NCBI GenBank assembly: GCA_003010405.1
Contig: PJLO01000004.1
Coordinates: 1 to 64,000 of the forward strand
DNA: 64,000 nucleotides
Direction of reading: 5' to 3'
DNA from: Acidobacteriota bacterium
Lineage (GTDB): Bacteria; Acidobacteriota; Terriglobia; Terriglobales; Acidobacteriaceae
In this document: positions 1-8,355 of the stretch, piece by piece
Position numbering within the stretch: the stretch's first letter is position 1
Layout of the letters: the number at the start of each line of letters is the position of its first letter
Program-made: the position numbers and the translations under genes
Notes under the pieces: generated by a model
Told to the model about the DNA's origin: nothing
Databases searched by the model: none
What the model saw: only the letters and a program-made list of their open reading frames with translations

Positions 1-1
1 A

Positions 2-211
2 GACACCGTCTGGAAGCGCGATCAAAGCTCCGGTCACTTAATATTCGGCCCCAATGGCCTGAAAAACCGCCCGCGAAAACCAAGAAATGCCGACAATGGA
101 GTTTCCAACTACCTGTTCAGAGATTCCCTAATTGACAACGGGGCCACTGTAAGTAAGAGCGTGGATGACATTTTGACCGTCAGCAGCCTTGAATCAAATC
201 TGCTGAGTTGA
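2..211 (+). CDS. C-terminal end of an unknown protein, cut by the window edge
   Basis: An open frame enters from the left edge and stops with TGA at 209-211, giving the last 69 residues. It is rich in Asn, Asp and Ser and contains no motif I recognise. Of the two plus-strand frames I translated here, the other meets a stop at 130-132. The perfect hairpin at 243-271 just downstream would suit the end of a transcript. The gene lies inside the tRNA-Lys island, so it is probably cargo. Function unknown. Confidence 0.4.
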   Translation, partial: DTVWKRDQSSGHLIFGPNGLKNRPRKPRNADNGVSNYLFRDSLIDNGATVSKSVDDILTVSSLESNLLS

Positions 212-242
212 AATTAGTATCAGCACGCCGTAGTCGGTATTT

Positions 243-271
243 CGGGGATGCCGCTGATAGCGGCATCCCCG
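243..271 (+). terminator. Perfect 13-bp hairpin after the first gene
   Basis: CGGGGATGCCGCT (243-255) is followed by a GAT loop and its exact reverse complement (259-271). It sits 31 bases after the stop of the left-edge gene. No long T-run follows, only a T/C-rich stretch, so it may be a terminator without a clean U-tract or a structural element of the island. Confidence 0.45.
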
Positions 272-884
272 CCGTTATCGCTCGTCTCCTTCTCTTCTTC
301 AAAAGTGCTGCTAAGGATCAGGTCCACGGCTCTCTGCGCGTTAGTGGCCTTTGTTCATTTGCTAGCTGTCACGGGGATACTGACAGCACTGGTGATTGAT
401 GGTGGAAACTCGAAAGGGGCAAGCGTTCGGAGGGGTGCATATTGCTCTGGCGGATATGCGCTTCGCTGAACGCTCACGAATACCAGATGTTGCTCCACAT
501 CTGGCGAGGCGTTATTCCTGATTAGCATAACCTACTGCATGGAATTCATTGGACGTTCGGAAGCATCCGCCATAGCTTAGCGCCAGTGCTGACGCGAAGT
601 CCGTGGAGGTGCAAGAGTGAATCGATCCGCCGTCTCTTCCGTTTGGATCACAGTCCCAATCCTCCGTCCATTCCTTCCGGCTTTCACCGGCTCGGCGGGG
701 GACGCCCTGTGTTGGCAATCGGAGCTGTCGAGTCGCCGCAGAAGCGTCGCGATGCGGCCGTCGAATCGATGGCTTCCGTTCGCGGCTCGATGGGGTGAAT
801 TGCCGTCCTATGCCATGCCGGAGCCACTGCGGCGCTGCGCGCCGGGAGAATTTGCGACACTCCACCCCTGAAAGGATCGTGCAA
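272..884. other. Island region without a convincing gene
   Basis: Several short open frames overlap here on both strands, but none shows a recognisable motif or a good start with continuing conservation signals. A GTG at 617 has a GGAGGTG sequence just upstream, yet its 84-aa product is Arg/Ser/Pro-rich and unlike any family I know. The region also holds a hairpin: CCAGATGT (483-490) against ACATCTGG (497-504), flanked by AACGC (469-473) and GCGTT (509-513). Confidence 0.4.
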
Positions 885-945
885 GTATACCAAGGTAAAC
901 CTGCACAATCGAAAGAGAATTCACGAACACCGGTATACCCAGGTA
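885..945 (+). promoter_or_regulatory. Two 13-bp direct repeats, candidate operator of the RHH gene
   Basis: GTATACCAAGGTA (885-897) and GTATACCCAGGTA (933-945) differ at one base and are spaced 48 bp start to start. Each contains the palindrome GTATAC. They lie immediately upstream of the ribosome-binding site (AGGAGG near 955) of the ribbon-helix-helix gene at 968. RHH proteins commonly repress their own genes by binding short repeated operators, so autoregulation is a reasonable inference. Confidence 0.5.
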
Positions 946-967
946 TCCCGGCGAGGAGGAACGTCCA

Positions 968-1341
968 ATGCCCCTGCTCGGCCCAGAGCATGACTCGAAA
1001 AAGGCGTCCAGCAAGACGGCGTTTCGCAACACGACGCGCTGCCTCAAACTGACTCGTGACGAGGCTCAACTGCTTGATGAGGTGGCTACCGCCAGGGGCG
1101 TTCCACGCAGCGAATGGATGCGGGACGTGATCTTGCGCGAGCTGCGCACGCCGGATGCAGGTGACCCAGTATTCGCGGAAATCCTCTGCGTGCGGCTTTT
1201 GCTCGTCAACGTGCTTTGCCACTCGCCGCGGGGCAGCGACTATCCCCCGAAAGTTTTGATAAGCTCCTGGACGAAATCAGCCGAGTAAAGCATGAATTGG
1301 CTCGAAAACTGATCTCCGAAAACAGGGGCAAGAACGCATAA
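968..1341 (+). pseudogene. Ribbon-helix-helix (MobC-like) protein gene with a frameshift
   Basis: The N-terminal part (CLKLTRDEAQLLDEV, then a GVPRSEWMRDVIL helix) looks like a ribbon-helix-helix DNA-binding protein of the kind annotated as MobC or relaxosome accessory factor. AGGAGG lies 8-10 bases before ATG 968. The reading frame goes wrong near 1214-1217: in the original frame it ends at 1288 with unlikely sequence, while a -1 shift at the CTTT run gives a natural amphipathic end (LAAGQRLSPESFDKLLDEI and onward) that stops at 1339-1341. Loss of one T explains everything. The restored protein would be about 124 aa. It may be a true pseudogene, a read error, or less likely a translational frameshift. 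Its neighbours are an xis-like gene and an integrase, fitting a mobile island. Confidence 0.65.
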
Positions 1342-1371
1342 TTGGCATGGTGCCCGTTGCCTGTCGTATCA

Positions 1372-1549
1372 CATTCTTTCTGTCGTGAACTGCCTCCGCT
1401 TCGCCCGCAAGAGCTGGCAGAAGCGGGAAGAACCCGTCAAGGGTCTCCGCTGCGCTGCGATGAACGCGCCCAGTACGCGCGCCCTTGACTGAACCTTCCC
1501 ACTCCTGCGGGCAAGAGCCTTGCAGCGGAGGCAGCGAAAGAAAGAAATG
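1372..1549. repeat. Large nested inverted repeat
   Basis: Three sets of complementary arms nest inside each other: CTGCCTCCGCT (1390-1400) with AGCGGAGGCAG (1524-1534), GGGAAG (1425-1430) with CTTCCC (1495-1500), and GTCAAGGG (1436-1443) with CCCTTGAC (1482-1489). The outer flanks CATTCTTTC and GAAAGAAATG are also nearly complementary. The whole 178 bp could fold into one long imperfect stem. It lies between the RHH gene and the xis-like gene. It could be a structured RNA, a relaxase/origin-type site or a miniature inverted-repeat element. No protein frame within it looks real. Confidence 0.5.
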
Positions 1550-1674
1550 TTGTATTGAGACAAAACCCTCACCACAAATTCAAACCCGCCGGCTGCGTGG
1601 CACAGTTCTCCGTCTGCCCTGAAAGCGGCCTCGTGCCCGCCGACGCAGTCCCAGCCGCAATCGTCGCAACAGCG

Positions 1675-1699
1675 TGGTTATGAGCATCCGTCATAACCA
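1675..1699 (+). promoter_or_regulatory. Palindrome upstream of the xis-like gene
   Basis: TGGTTATGA (1675-1683) and TCATAACCA (1691-1699) are perfect inverted arms around a 7-base spacer. The site is about 115 bp before the start of the HTH gene, so it may be an operator for the island's control protein. It has no T-run and is unlikely to be a terminator. Confidence 0.35.
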
Positions 1700-1814
1700 A
1701 CTTTCAGAAATTCATTGGACATTCGCAACCGCCTGGCACCACAGTCGTAGCTTCGAGCGGTCGGTTGTGAGCCGACTGGCCCCACAACTCTTGATCGTTA
1801 AAGGAGCTTGCAAA

Positions 1815-2156
1815 ATGTCCATGAGGAGTCAAAATCATGTCCGCCCAACCCCGGGGGCAAGCGGCAGCTCTGTTCAAACAATAGAAAGCCGGAACATAGA
1901 TCAGGCGGCCAAAAGGGCGACCTGGAGCAGCGCGATCAAGCTGTTGAGCACCCGGCAGGTCTCAGAAATCCTCGACACTCCGGAGAGCACTCTGCGCTAC
2001 TGGCGGTGCGCGGGATTCGGCCCCTCCTACATCAAACTTGGCGGAAGAATCAAGTATGATGAGGCTGACGTGCAGGCGTACGTCAAAGCCAACCGGCGAA
2101 TTCCATCCGTGCGGGTACATGGAGGAATTGACGATGGCTTTACAAAAGCGGGGTGA
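1815..2156 (+). CDS. Excisionase/AlpA-like helix-turn-helix protein
   Basis: This 113-aa protein has a MerR-type winged HTH at about residues 42-92: LLSTRQVSEILDTPESTLR forms the helix-turn-helix, and the later IKLGGRIKYDEADVQAYV wing is typical of excisionase and AlpA-type DNA-binding proteins. The start at ATG 1815 is preferred because AAGGAG lies at 1801-1806; an upstream GTG at 1674 has no such site and would add unrelated sequence. It overlaps the integrase start by 23 bp, so the two are probably co-translated. The family directs integrase toward excision or represses island genes; either role is inferred here. Confidence 0.75.
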   Translation: MSMRSQNHVRPTPGASGSSVQTIESRNIDQAAKRATWSSAIKLLSTRQVSEILDTPESTLRYWRCAGFGPSYIKLGGRIKYDEADVQAYVKANRRIPSVRVHGGIDDGFTKAG

Positions 2157-3135
2157 CACCTACCACTACCACTTCTGGGTCGCCGGCAAGCGATATCGGG
2201 GATCTACGAAGCAAACCAGTCTCGCAGCGGCGCGGAGAGTCGAATCTCTGCTCGTGGCTCAGGCCGAACAAAAAGGCGAGATTGTTCTCAGCAAGCGGAG
2301 TCCATTCTTACGCGAGTTCAGCGAGAAATTTCTCGACTGGGTCAACAACAAGAGTGGTCTCCAACAAAGAACCAAAGAGTACTACGCGAACGGCTGGCGC
2401 TTGTTGGCGGAAACCGATATCGCAGGGATGCGGATGAGCGAGATTGCCAGAGATGATGCTCTCTCTCTGACGTTTCCGGGCGGTGCGGCAAACCACAACA
2501 ACGCGCTGCGAACTTTAAGGCGGATGTTGGGCAAAGCCGAAGAGTGGAAGATCCTGAGGGCTGCGCCGAAGATCAAGCTGGTACAGGAAAAGCCTCGGTC
2601 GCGAGTGATCGACGAAGCGATCGAAGCGAAACTGCGACCGTTCTGCGATCAGAACTTGAAGGACGTTCTGATGATCATGCGCGACACGGGTATGCGGAAC
2701 CGAAAAGAGGTTTTCCTCATGCGATGGGAGCACGTGGACTGGACGAACAACCTGTATTTCGTCTACGAAAGCAAGACGCCCAAGGGAAGACGTTTCGTGC
2801 CGATCAGCCCGAGAGTCCGCAGGGCTTTGGAAGCGCGCCACGCGAAACAGAAGAAGCCGAAAGCAGGATGGGTTTTTCCCGCCAGGCGCGGCAAGTCTGA
2901 ACACCTGACCTCACTCCACAAGCAGTTTGCAAAAGTGAGGAAGCAGGCAGGGTTGCCGGATGATCTTGTGCTGTATTGTGCGCGCCACGGCTTCGGCACG
3001 GAGATGTACCGCGAGACGAAAAATCTGTTCGCGGTGATGCAGGTGATGGGGCACACGGCGGTGACGACGACGATGAAGTATCAGCACCAGGGCATCGAGG
3101 AAATCGCCAAGGTGGCAAGCCGAAGGACACAATAA
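2134..3135 (+). CDS. int: Tyrosine recombinase (integrase) of the tRNA-Lys island
   Basis: This 333-aa protein has an N-terminal arm-binding region, a SAM-like core-binding domain at about 56-135, and a C-terminal catalytic domain. Catalytic residues visible are R188 (TGMR), a Lys near 214, R284 (YCARHGFGTE), H307 (MGH) and the nucleophile Y316 (TTTMKYQH). The usual first His of the H-x-x-R box is Tyr281, a tolerated but notable variation. The start at ATG 2134 is chosen because GGAGGA sits at 2121-2126; an in-frame ATG at 2119 is possible. The gene ends 97 bp before the 3' end of tRNA-Lys, the classic place for an integrase next to its attachment site. Confidence 0.9.
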   Translation: MALQKRGDTYHYHFWVAGKRYRGSTKQTSLAAARRVESLLVAQAEQKGEIVLSKRSPFLREFSEKFLDWVNNKSGLQQRTKEYYANGWRLLAETDIAGMRMSEIARDDALSLTFPGGAANHNNALRTLRRMLGKAEEWKILRAAPKIKLVQEKPRSRVIDEAIEAKLRPFCDQNLKDVLMIMRDTGMRNRKEVFLMRWEHVDWTNNLYFVYESKTPKGRRFVPISPRVRRALEARHAKQKKPKAGWVFPARRGKSEHLTSLHKQFAKVRKQAGLPDDLVLYCARHGFGTEMYRETKNLFAVMQVMGHTAVTTTMKYQHQGIEEIAKVASRRTQ

Positions 3136-3185
3136 CAACACACAATTTTGTGTTCCGGGAACTCAAGGACACAGAAAGGACACAA
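3123..3185 (+). repeat. Three AAGGACACA repeats, candidate integrase arm-type sites
   Basis: AAGGACACAA (3123-3132), AAGGACACAG (3165-3174) and AAGGACACAA (3176-3185) lie in the same orientation between the end of the integrase and the tRNA. The first overlaps the last codons of the integrase gene. A small palindrome (ACACAA TT TTGTGT) lies between copies one and two. Tyrosine integrases bind such short direct repeats beside the core site; this role is inferred. Confidence 0.45.
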
Positions 3186-3232
3186 AATCGAAGATTTGCT
3201 TCTGGCTTGTTGTCTGTAACTTATTGAAAAGA

Positions 3233-3308
<76 letters not shown>

Positions 3309-3505
3309 TCTTTTTTTATTTTCACACGGCCCGGAGCGTTGCGTTGGAACGATTCGCCCTGCGGTGCTGATTGTCTCAAGGACCTTTTTGATACTAACAA
3401 ACGTGTTCAGATCGTGCAACTTTCAGCCGGGATTCGCTCTGGAAAACTTCTCCTGCTATGCCGTTTAACTGATTGTTTGAACAACTCAATAATACCGTGA
3501 AATAC

Positions 3506-4531
3506 CTAGTCACTCTGGATTTGTACCAGTTCGCCTACGTCTCGTGGCTGTGACTGCAAAGATTGTGGCGAACGCCAAAAATCGATGTAGCTCACCTGGT
3601 GGACGCAACTTACGGTGCAATTTGGCGCGCAGCTCTTAGAGGTGAGGAACTCGCGACGCACATCGGCTTTCGTATATTGCAGCAGCGGCACCCCTGGGTT
3701 GCCACGCTGTTGTGAGCAATAATGCACCAGCCCGTCCTCACAGACGTAGATGTAGCGCGCGCCAGCGCGACAGCGCCAATTGTTTGGTTTGGCATTCGCA
3801 ATGTTGGTCTGGAACCAGTTGAAGCGCGAGTAGTTCTTGCGCTCCAAATTATGCATTTTGAAGAACACTTCCCGTTCTTCACCGCCCAGTGGGCGCAGCT
3901 GCCCGTCCCCGTCGTGAATGATCCCTACCGTTGACGTGAAGCCGAGCTGACGCGCGCGGCGGCCCACAACCAATGCATCGTGCGGAGTACGAACTCCTCC
4001 TCCCACAACGCTGTTAATGTTTACGTGGAAATCGGCGTACTGGCTGAGTAGCTGCAATTTACTGTCGAGGACCTTCAGGCTCTTCTTTGAGACATCGTCC
4101 GGCGTCACGTTGTCGATCGATATCTGCATGTGATCGAGTCCGGCGTCATTCAATCGCTGAATGCGTTCGGCTGTGAGCAGATAGCCGTTTGTGATCATGC
4201 CAGCAATCATGCCGTGCTTGCGGATTCGGCGAATGATGTCGTCGAGTTCTGGATGCAGAATCGGCTCGCCGCCGCTGATGGTTACAATCGAGGTCCCCAG
4301 GCGCGCGAGTTGATCCAGGCGCTGGAACATTGTTTCGAGAGGAACAGGCTTGCTGCTGTCATCGAACTCATTGCAGTAAGCGCAGGCCAGATTGCATCGC
4401 CGCATTGGAATGATGTGAGCCATCACCACATGATCGGTGTCCATCAATCCACGGGCGATCATGCCCCATTCTCTCAGTCGCCGGCCAGCGGCGATCCATT
4501 TGTGACGAAACCCCTGTTTCCTGTGCGACAT
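3506..4531 (-). CDS. Radical SAM protein with C-terminal cysteine cluster, substrate unknown
   Basis: The 341-aa protein carries the radical SAM motif CNLACAYC at about residues 46-53, which holds the SAM-binding 4Fe-4S cluster, followed by the SGGEPILHPEL segment that contacts SAM. The C-terminal third has further cysteines (WRCRAG, YVCEDG, HYCSQQRG, CAPNCTVSC), as in SPASM/Twitch-type proteins that bind extra clusters. The start at ATG 4531 is preferred because GAGGGA lies just upstream; an in-frame upstream start would add about 40 residues that look like leader sequence. It stands alone between tRNA-Lys and ppiD, so the context does not reveal the substrate. Confidence 0.8.
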   Translation of the reverse strand: MSHRKQGFRHKWIAAGRRLREWGMIARGLMDTDHVVMAHIIPMRRCNLACAYCNEFDDSSKPVPLETMFQRLDQLARLGTSIVTISGGEPILHPELDDIIRRIRKHGMIAGMITNGYLLTAERIQRLNDAGLDHMQISIDNVTPDDVSKKSLKVLDSKLQLLSQYADFHVNINSVVGGGVRTPHDALVVGRRARQLGFTSTVGIIHDGDGQLRPLGGEEREVFFKMHNLERKNYSRFNWFQTNIANAKPNNWRCRAGARYIYVCEDGLVHYCSQQRGNPGVPLLQYTKADVRREFLTSKSCAPNCTVSCVHQVSYIDFWRSPQSLQSQPRDVGELVQIQSD

Positions 4532-4740
4532 AAATGTCCCTCGGGGGCTTATTACAACACGGGGCCCGCCGGGCAAGGGAAGTCTCAGGAACCGGAAGGT
4601 GTATTTGTGGCCTCGAAGCGCAATGTTCTTCATTAACTGGAGACAGACCAAATGGCTGGCAGAGCATACATTCGGGGCTTGTCCAACCTACTGGTTTATA
4701 ATCTCTTCTTCGCCTTTAATTTTTCGGAGCCCATTGGAAG

Positions 4741-6702
4741 ATGATTCGATTCCTGCAAACCCCCGGCCGATTTCAAAAAGTTCTTCTCGTCGGCTTTCTT
4801 TCAATCGTCTGCATCATGATGGTTGTCACTCTCGTTCCCGGCGGATTTTTAAATGACATTGGCGGCCGAGGAGTCGGCGCCAATTCGGTCGCAAAGGTAG
4901 ATGGACAGGACGTTACCAATCAGGAAGTTGAACAAGTAGCGCGCGCCATGATGCAGCAGCGCCGCATTCCAGCACAGTTCAAACCATACATCATGCCGCA
5001 GGCAGTCGATGCTGTGGTGATGCAGAAAGTGTGTCTGCGGGAAGCAAAGCGGCTCGGCCTTGAGGCAACCGACGACGATATTCGCAACGAAATGCAGCAC
5101 GGTGCGCTCGCGCAGGTTCTTTACCCAAATGGAAATTTCATCGGCACCGATCAGTACCGCGATTTCGTGTCCAATCAGTTCAACCTCAGTGTTCCACAGT
5201 TTGAACAGGAGCTGCGCAATGAGTTGACACTGCGCAAGGTACGCTCCGTAATTACGGCCGGAGTTTCCGTCTCAAACGCAGAGGTGCATGACGCCTTTGT
5301 GAAATTAAAGACGAAGATTAGGTTTGACTACGCGGTGCTGAGCGTTGCCGAGCTTGAGAAAGAGGTCAGCGTTAGTGACTCCGAACTGCAAGCCTTCTAT
5401 GAGAAGAATCGCTCACGGTTTGTCGACAGCATCCCGGAACAGCGCAAAGTGAAATATGTGCTGGTGGAATCCGCGCGGCTTCCGAATCCCGCCAAAGTGT
5501 CGGACGACGAACTACAGAGCTATTATCGGCAACATTCAGCCGAGTATCGCGTTCCCGAATCGGTCAAGGTACGTCATATTTTGATTAAACTTCCGCTGCC
5601 CGGCCCAGATGGCAAGGTGGACGCTAAGCAGGCCGAAGCCGCCAGGGCGAAGGCACAGGATGTGCTGAACCAGATTCGCAACGGTGGAGACTTCGATGCT
5701 CTGGCCAAGAAGTACTCCGACGACGGCGCAACGGCCAAAAATGGTGGATACGTCGGTCAGCTTGTGCAGGGTTCCGGTACTGCGCCTGACATTGAGAAGG
5801 TAGCCTTCGGCCTCGCCAAGGGACAGTGTTCTGACGTGATCCCGACCAGCTACGGTTATGAAATTATTCGCGTGGACGACAAAGTTTCGGCTCACGCCCG
5901 TTCGTTTAACGAGGTCCGCGCAGAGATTGAGCCGATTGTGGCGGATCAGAAAAATCAGAAAATTGCAGAGCAACTTGCCCGAACGGTGGAAAATCAGGCG
6001 AAGTCAAGCGGCCTCGAACAGGCTGCGGCAAACAATGGACTTAAGGTAGAGCAGACTGACTACATTACGCGCAATGAATCGCAGGGAATCGGCTCCTTCC
6101 CGCAGTTTGCCAATGCTGTATTTGCCATGAAGCCAAACGCCGCTCCAGCTTCGATTGCGTTGCCTCGCGCTGTCGCGATTGCTCAGGTCACAGAGGTGAA
6201 ACCACCGGCAACGCCTACTTTTGAGCAGGTGAAGGATCGTCTTGCCGTCGAGTTGAAACAGCAGAAAGCGCAAGGGCTGTTGGCGCAGAAGGGGCAGGAA
6301 CTCAGCGATAAGGCCCGCGCCTCGCACAACCTCCGCGAAGCCGCGAAGGCCGTGGGCGCGACAGTGAAAACCAGTGACCTTGTAGATCGCGACGGACAAG
6401 TGCCGGATATTGGACAGGTCGGCTCTGCTGTTCCCCAGGCATTCGAGATGAAACCGGGCGAGATCAATCAGGCTGCTAATCTGGGACAGAAGGTCGTGGT
6501 CATTGCTCTCACTGAAAAGCAGACGCCGAGTGAAGCCGAGTTCGAGACCCTGAAGGACCGCGTCAAGGCATCTCTGCTTGAGCGCAAACGTTCTGAGGCG
6601 GAGGAAATCTTTATCCTGGCTTTGCGCGACCGTCTCGAAAGAGAAGGACGCATCATCATGGATAAGAAAAAAATGGAAGCTCTGAGCGGCGTCAAAGAGT
6701 AG
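4741..6702 (+). CDS. PpiD/SurA-like peptidyl-prolyl isomerase, inner-membrane anchored
   Basis: The 653-aa protein has one N-terminal membrane segment (about residues 13-35, VLLVGFLSIVCIMMVVTLVP), a SurA_N-type helical chaperone region (about 45-240), a parvulin rotamase domain (about 275-375; VRHILIK, GGDFDALAKKYSDDG, GGYVGQ, SYGYEIIRV) and a long C-terminal region that may hold a second, degenerate parvulin fold. This is the PpiD layout: a periplasmic foldase tethered to the inner membrane that helps secreted and outer-membrane proteins fold. GGAG occurs about 12 bases before the start. A strong terminator follows at 6721. Confidence 0.85.
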   Translation: MIRFLQTPGRFQKVLLVGFLSIVCIMMVVTLVPGGFLNDIGGRGVGANSVAKVDGQDVTNQEVEQVARAMMQQRRIPAQFKPYIMPQAVDAVVMQKVCLREAKRLGLEATDDDIRNEMQHGALAQVLYPNGNFIGTDQYRDFVSNQFNLSVPQFEQELRNELTLRKVRSVITAGVSVSNAEVHDAFVKLKTKIRFDYAVLSVAELEKEVSVSDSELQAFYEKNRSRFVDSIPEQRKVKYVLVESARLPNPAKVSDDELQSYYRQHSAEYRVPESVKVRHILIKLPLPGPDGKVDAKQAEAARAKAQDVLNQIRNGGDFDALAKKYSDDGATAKNGGYVGQLVQGSGTAPDIEKVAFGLAKGQCSDVIPTSYGYEIIRVDDKVSAHARSFNEVRAEIEPIVADQKNQKIAEQLARTVENQAKSSGLEQAAANNGLKVEQTDYITRNESQGIGSFPQFANAVFAMKPNAAPASIALPRAVAIAQVTEVKPPATPTFEQVKDRLAVELKQQKAQGLLAQKGQELSDKARASHNLREAAKAVGATVKTSDLVDRDGQVPDIGQVGSAVPQAFEMKPGEINQAANLGQKVVVIALTEKQTPSEAEFETLKDRVKASLLERKRSEAEEIFILALRDRLEREGRIIMDKKKMEALSGVKE

Positions 6703-6720
6703 GGAACCAAACTTCACACT

Positions 6721-6751
6721 CGGGGAAGGGGCGACCTTCCCCGATTTTTTT
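6721..6751 (+). terminator. Rho-independent terminator of the ppiD-like gene
   Basis: CGGGGAAGG (6721-6729) pairs with CCTTCCCCG (6735-6743) and is followed by an eight-T run. It lies 18 bp after the stop codon. Confidence 0.9.
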
Positions 6752-6813
6752 ACCGCAATATTCCAGCAATGCTCCTATCCAATGAATCAGTTTTTCGTGT
6801 AATCATAATCGGC

Positions 6814-8355
6814 ATGCTCGAGAAGCGAAGCTCTGGAATCCTACTTCATCCCACATCCCTTCCTGCTCACGGCGGAATTGGCGATCTTGGCCCTGCAGCC
6901 TATGAGTTCATAAATTTTCTCGCCTCCTCGCGTCAGGGATTGTGGCAGGTGCTGCCTCTAAACCCTGTTGGCATTGGAAATTCACCCTATTCTTCCACTT
7001 CAGCCTTCGCAGGCAACGTTCTGCTGATCAGTTTAGAGCGTCTGGCGGATCGTGGCATGATCTCGCACGAACGCGTACATTCGCTCGATTCGTGCGAAGG
7101 CCAGGTGGACTACGCGCGTGTCGTCCAGGAAAAAGTGCCACTTCTGCAGGAAGCCGCTGCTTCATTTCTGCACAACGCACATGGCGAGCATCGCGCGCGC
7201 TTTGACCGGTTTGTGGCCGAGAATTCGTGGTGGTTGGATGATTACGTTCTGTTTGAGGCTTTGCGGCTCCGCTATGAGCAGCGGAGCTGGAATACGTGGC
7301 CGCACGAACTTGCGCATCGCGAACCGCAGGCGCTGGCGGCTATCCGCGAAGAGCTGCATGACGAACTGAACCGTGCTCGTTTCCTCCAGTTTGCATTTTT
7401 TGAGCAATGGCGTGCCCTGCATTCCTACTGCCGGAGCAAGGGCGTAAAGATCATTGGGGATGTTGCCATCTTTGTCAGTTATGATTCGTCCGATGTCTGG
7501 ACCCATCCCGATATCTTCCGGCTCGACGCGGACACCCTTGAGCCCGAGTGCGTTGCTGGTGTCCCTCCGGACGCATTCTCGGAAACTGGCCAGCGTTGGG
7601 GAAATCCGCTCTACCGCTGGCCGGAATTGAAACGGCGGGATTACGACTGGTGGGTTAACCGTATGAGCTGGGCCTTGAAGAGCTGCGACATCATCCGCCT
7701 CGATCACTTCCGCGGATTCCAGCAATGCTGGGAGATTCCCAACAGCGAACCCACGGCCGTAAACGGGCGTTGGGTCGACGGCGCGGGTGAGGATCTGTTC
7801 CGTGTTCTGCATGAGAAGCTCGGATCCCTGCCATTCATTGCGGAGGATCTCGGTGTCATTACGCCGGACGTGTACGCTTTGCGCGACCGTTTGAAAATGC
7901 CTGGAATGAGGGTGATGCAATTCGGTTTCGATAACCCCGGCGCGCACATCTACCTTCCCCATCGTTTTCAGCGCAACACCGTGGTTTACACCGGGACGCA
8001 TGACAATGACACCACGCTGGGGTGGTGGCAGAGTTGCTCGGAAAACGAACGGAAATTTGCGGGAGCGCTGCTGGGTTGCGCTAGTGACGGGGTCAACTGG
8101 GCCATGGTGCGCCTGGCACAGAGTTCCACGGCGAACCTCTGCGTAATCCCGTTGCAGGATGTGCTGAGCCTCGGATCGGAAGCGCGCATGAATGTACCCA
8201 GCTTTGAAGACGGCAATTGGGCCTGGCGTTATTCTCCCGGAGCCTTGCAGTCGGAACTTTCGCAGAAACTCGCCCTGCTTGCAGAGGTGACTGATCGCCA
8301 GGCTTCAGTTGATCAGCAGTACCACGGGGAAGTTGGCGAAAATTTCGCTACATAA
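6814..8355 (+). CDS. malQ: 4-alpha-glucanotransferase (amylomaltase)
   Basis: The 513-aa GH77 enzyme transfers maltosyl units between glucans in the cytoplasm. It begins with the family signature GILLHPTSLP, has the nucleophile Asp297 in IIRLDHFRG, the acid/base Glu344 in FIAEDLG, and the TGTHDNDTT block that holds the third carboxylate. The length matches the short Thermus-type amylomaltases (about 500 aa). ATG 6814 is chosen to match that family start; an in-frame ATG at 6769 would add 15 residues. Neither has a strong ribosome-binding site. Its last 51 bp overlap the end of treY on the other strand, and both enzymes act on malto-oligosaccharides. Confidence 0.92.
   Translation: MLEKRSSGILLHPTSLPAHGGIGDLGPAAYEFINFLASSRQGLWQVLPLNPVGIGNSPYSSTSAFAGNVLLISLERLADRGMISHERVHSLDSCEGQVDYARVVQEKVPLLQEAAASFLHNAHGEHRARFDRFVAENSWWLDDYVLFEALRLRYEQRSWNTWPHELAHREPQALAAIREELHDELNRARFLQFAFFEQWRALHSYCRSKGVKIIGDVAIFVSYDSSDVWTHPDIFRLDADTLEPECVAGVPPDAFSETGQRWGNPLYRWPELKRRDYDWWVNRMSWALKSCDIIRLDHFRGFQQCWEIPNSEPTAVNGRWVDGAGEDLFRVLHEKLGSLPFIAEDLGVITPDVYALRDRLKMPGMRVMQFGFDNPGAHIYLPHRFQRNTVVYTGTHDNDTTLGWWQSCSENERKFAGALLGCASDGVNWAMVRLAQSSTANLCVIPLQDVLSLGSEARMNVPSFEDGNWAWRYSPGALQSELSQKLALLAEVTDRQASVDQQYHGEVGENFAT

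Noticed and set aside
469..513. Integron attC-like hairpin
   Set aside because: The hairpin has AACGC/GCGTT ends, but the flanking bases do not fit the RYYYAAC and GTTRRRY core sites.
512..1222. 236-codon minus-strand open frame in the island
   Set aside because: Its sequence has no motif and lies mostly opposite the RHH gene and its operator; composition looks like an antisense shadow.
7162..8001. 279-codon minus-strand open frame
   Set aside because: It is antisense to malQ, whose catalytic motifs are all present.
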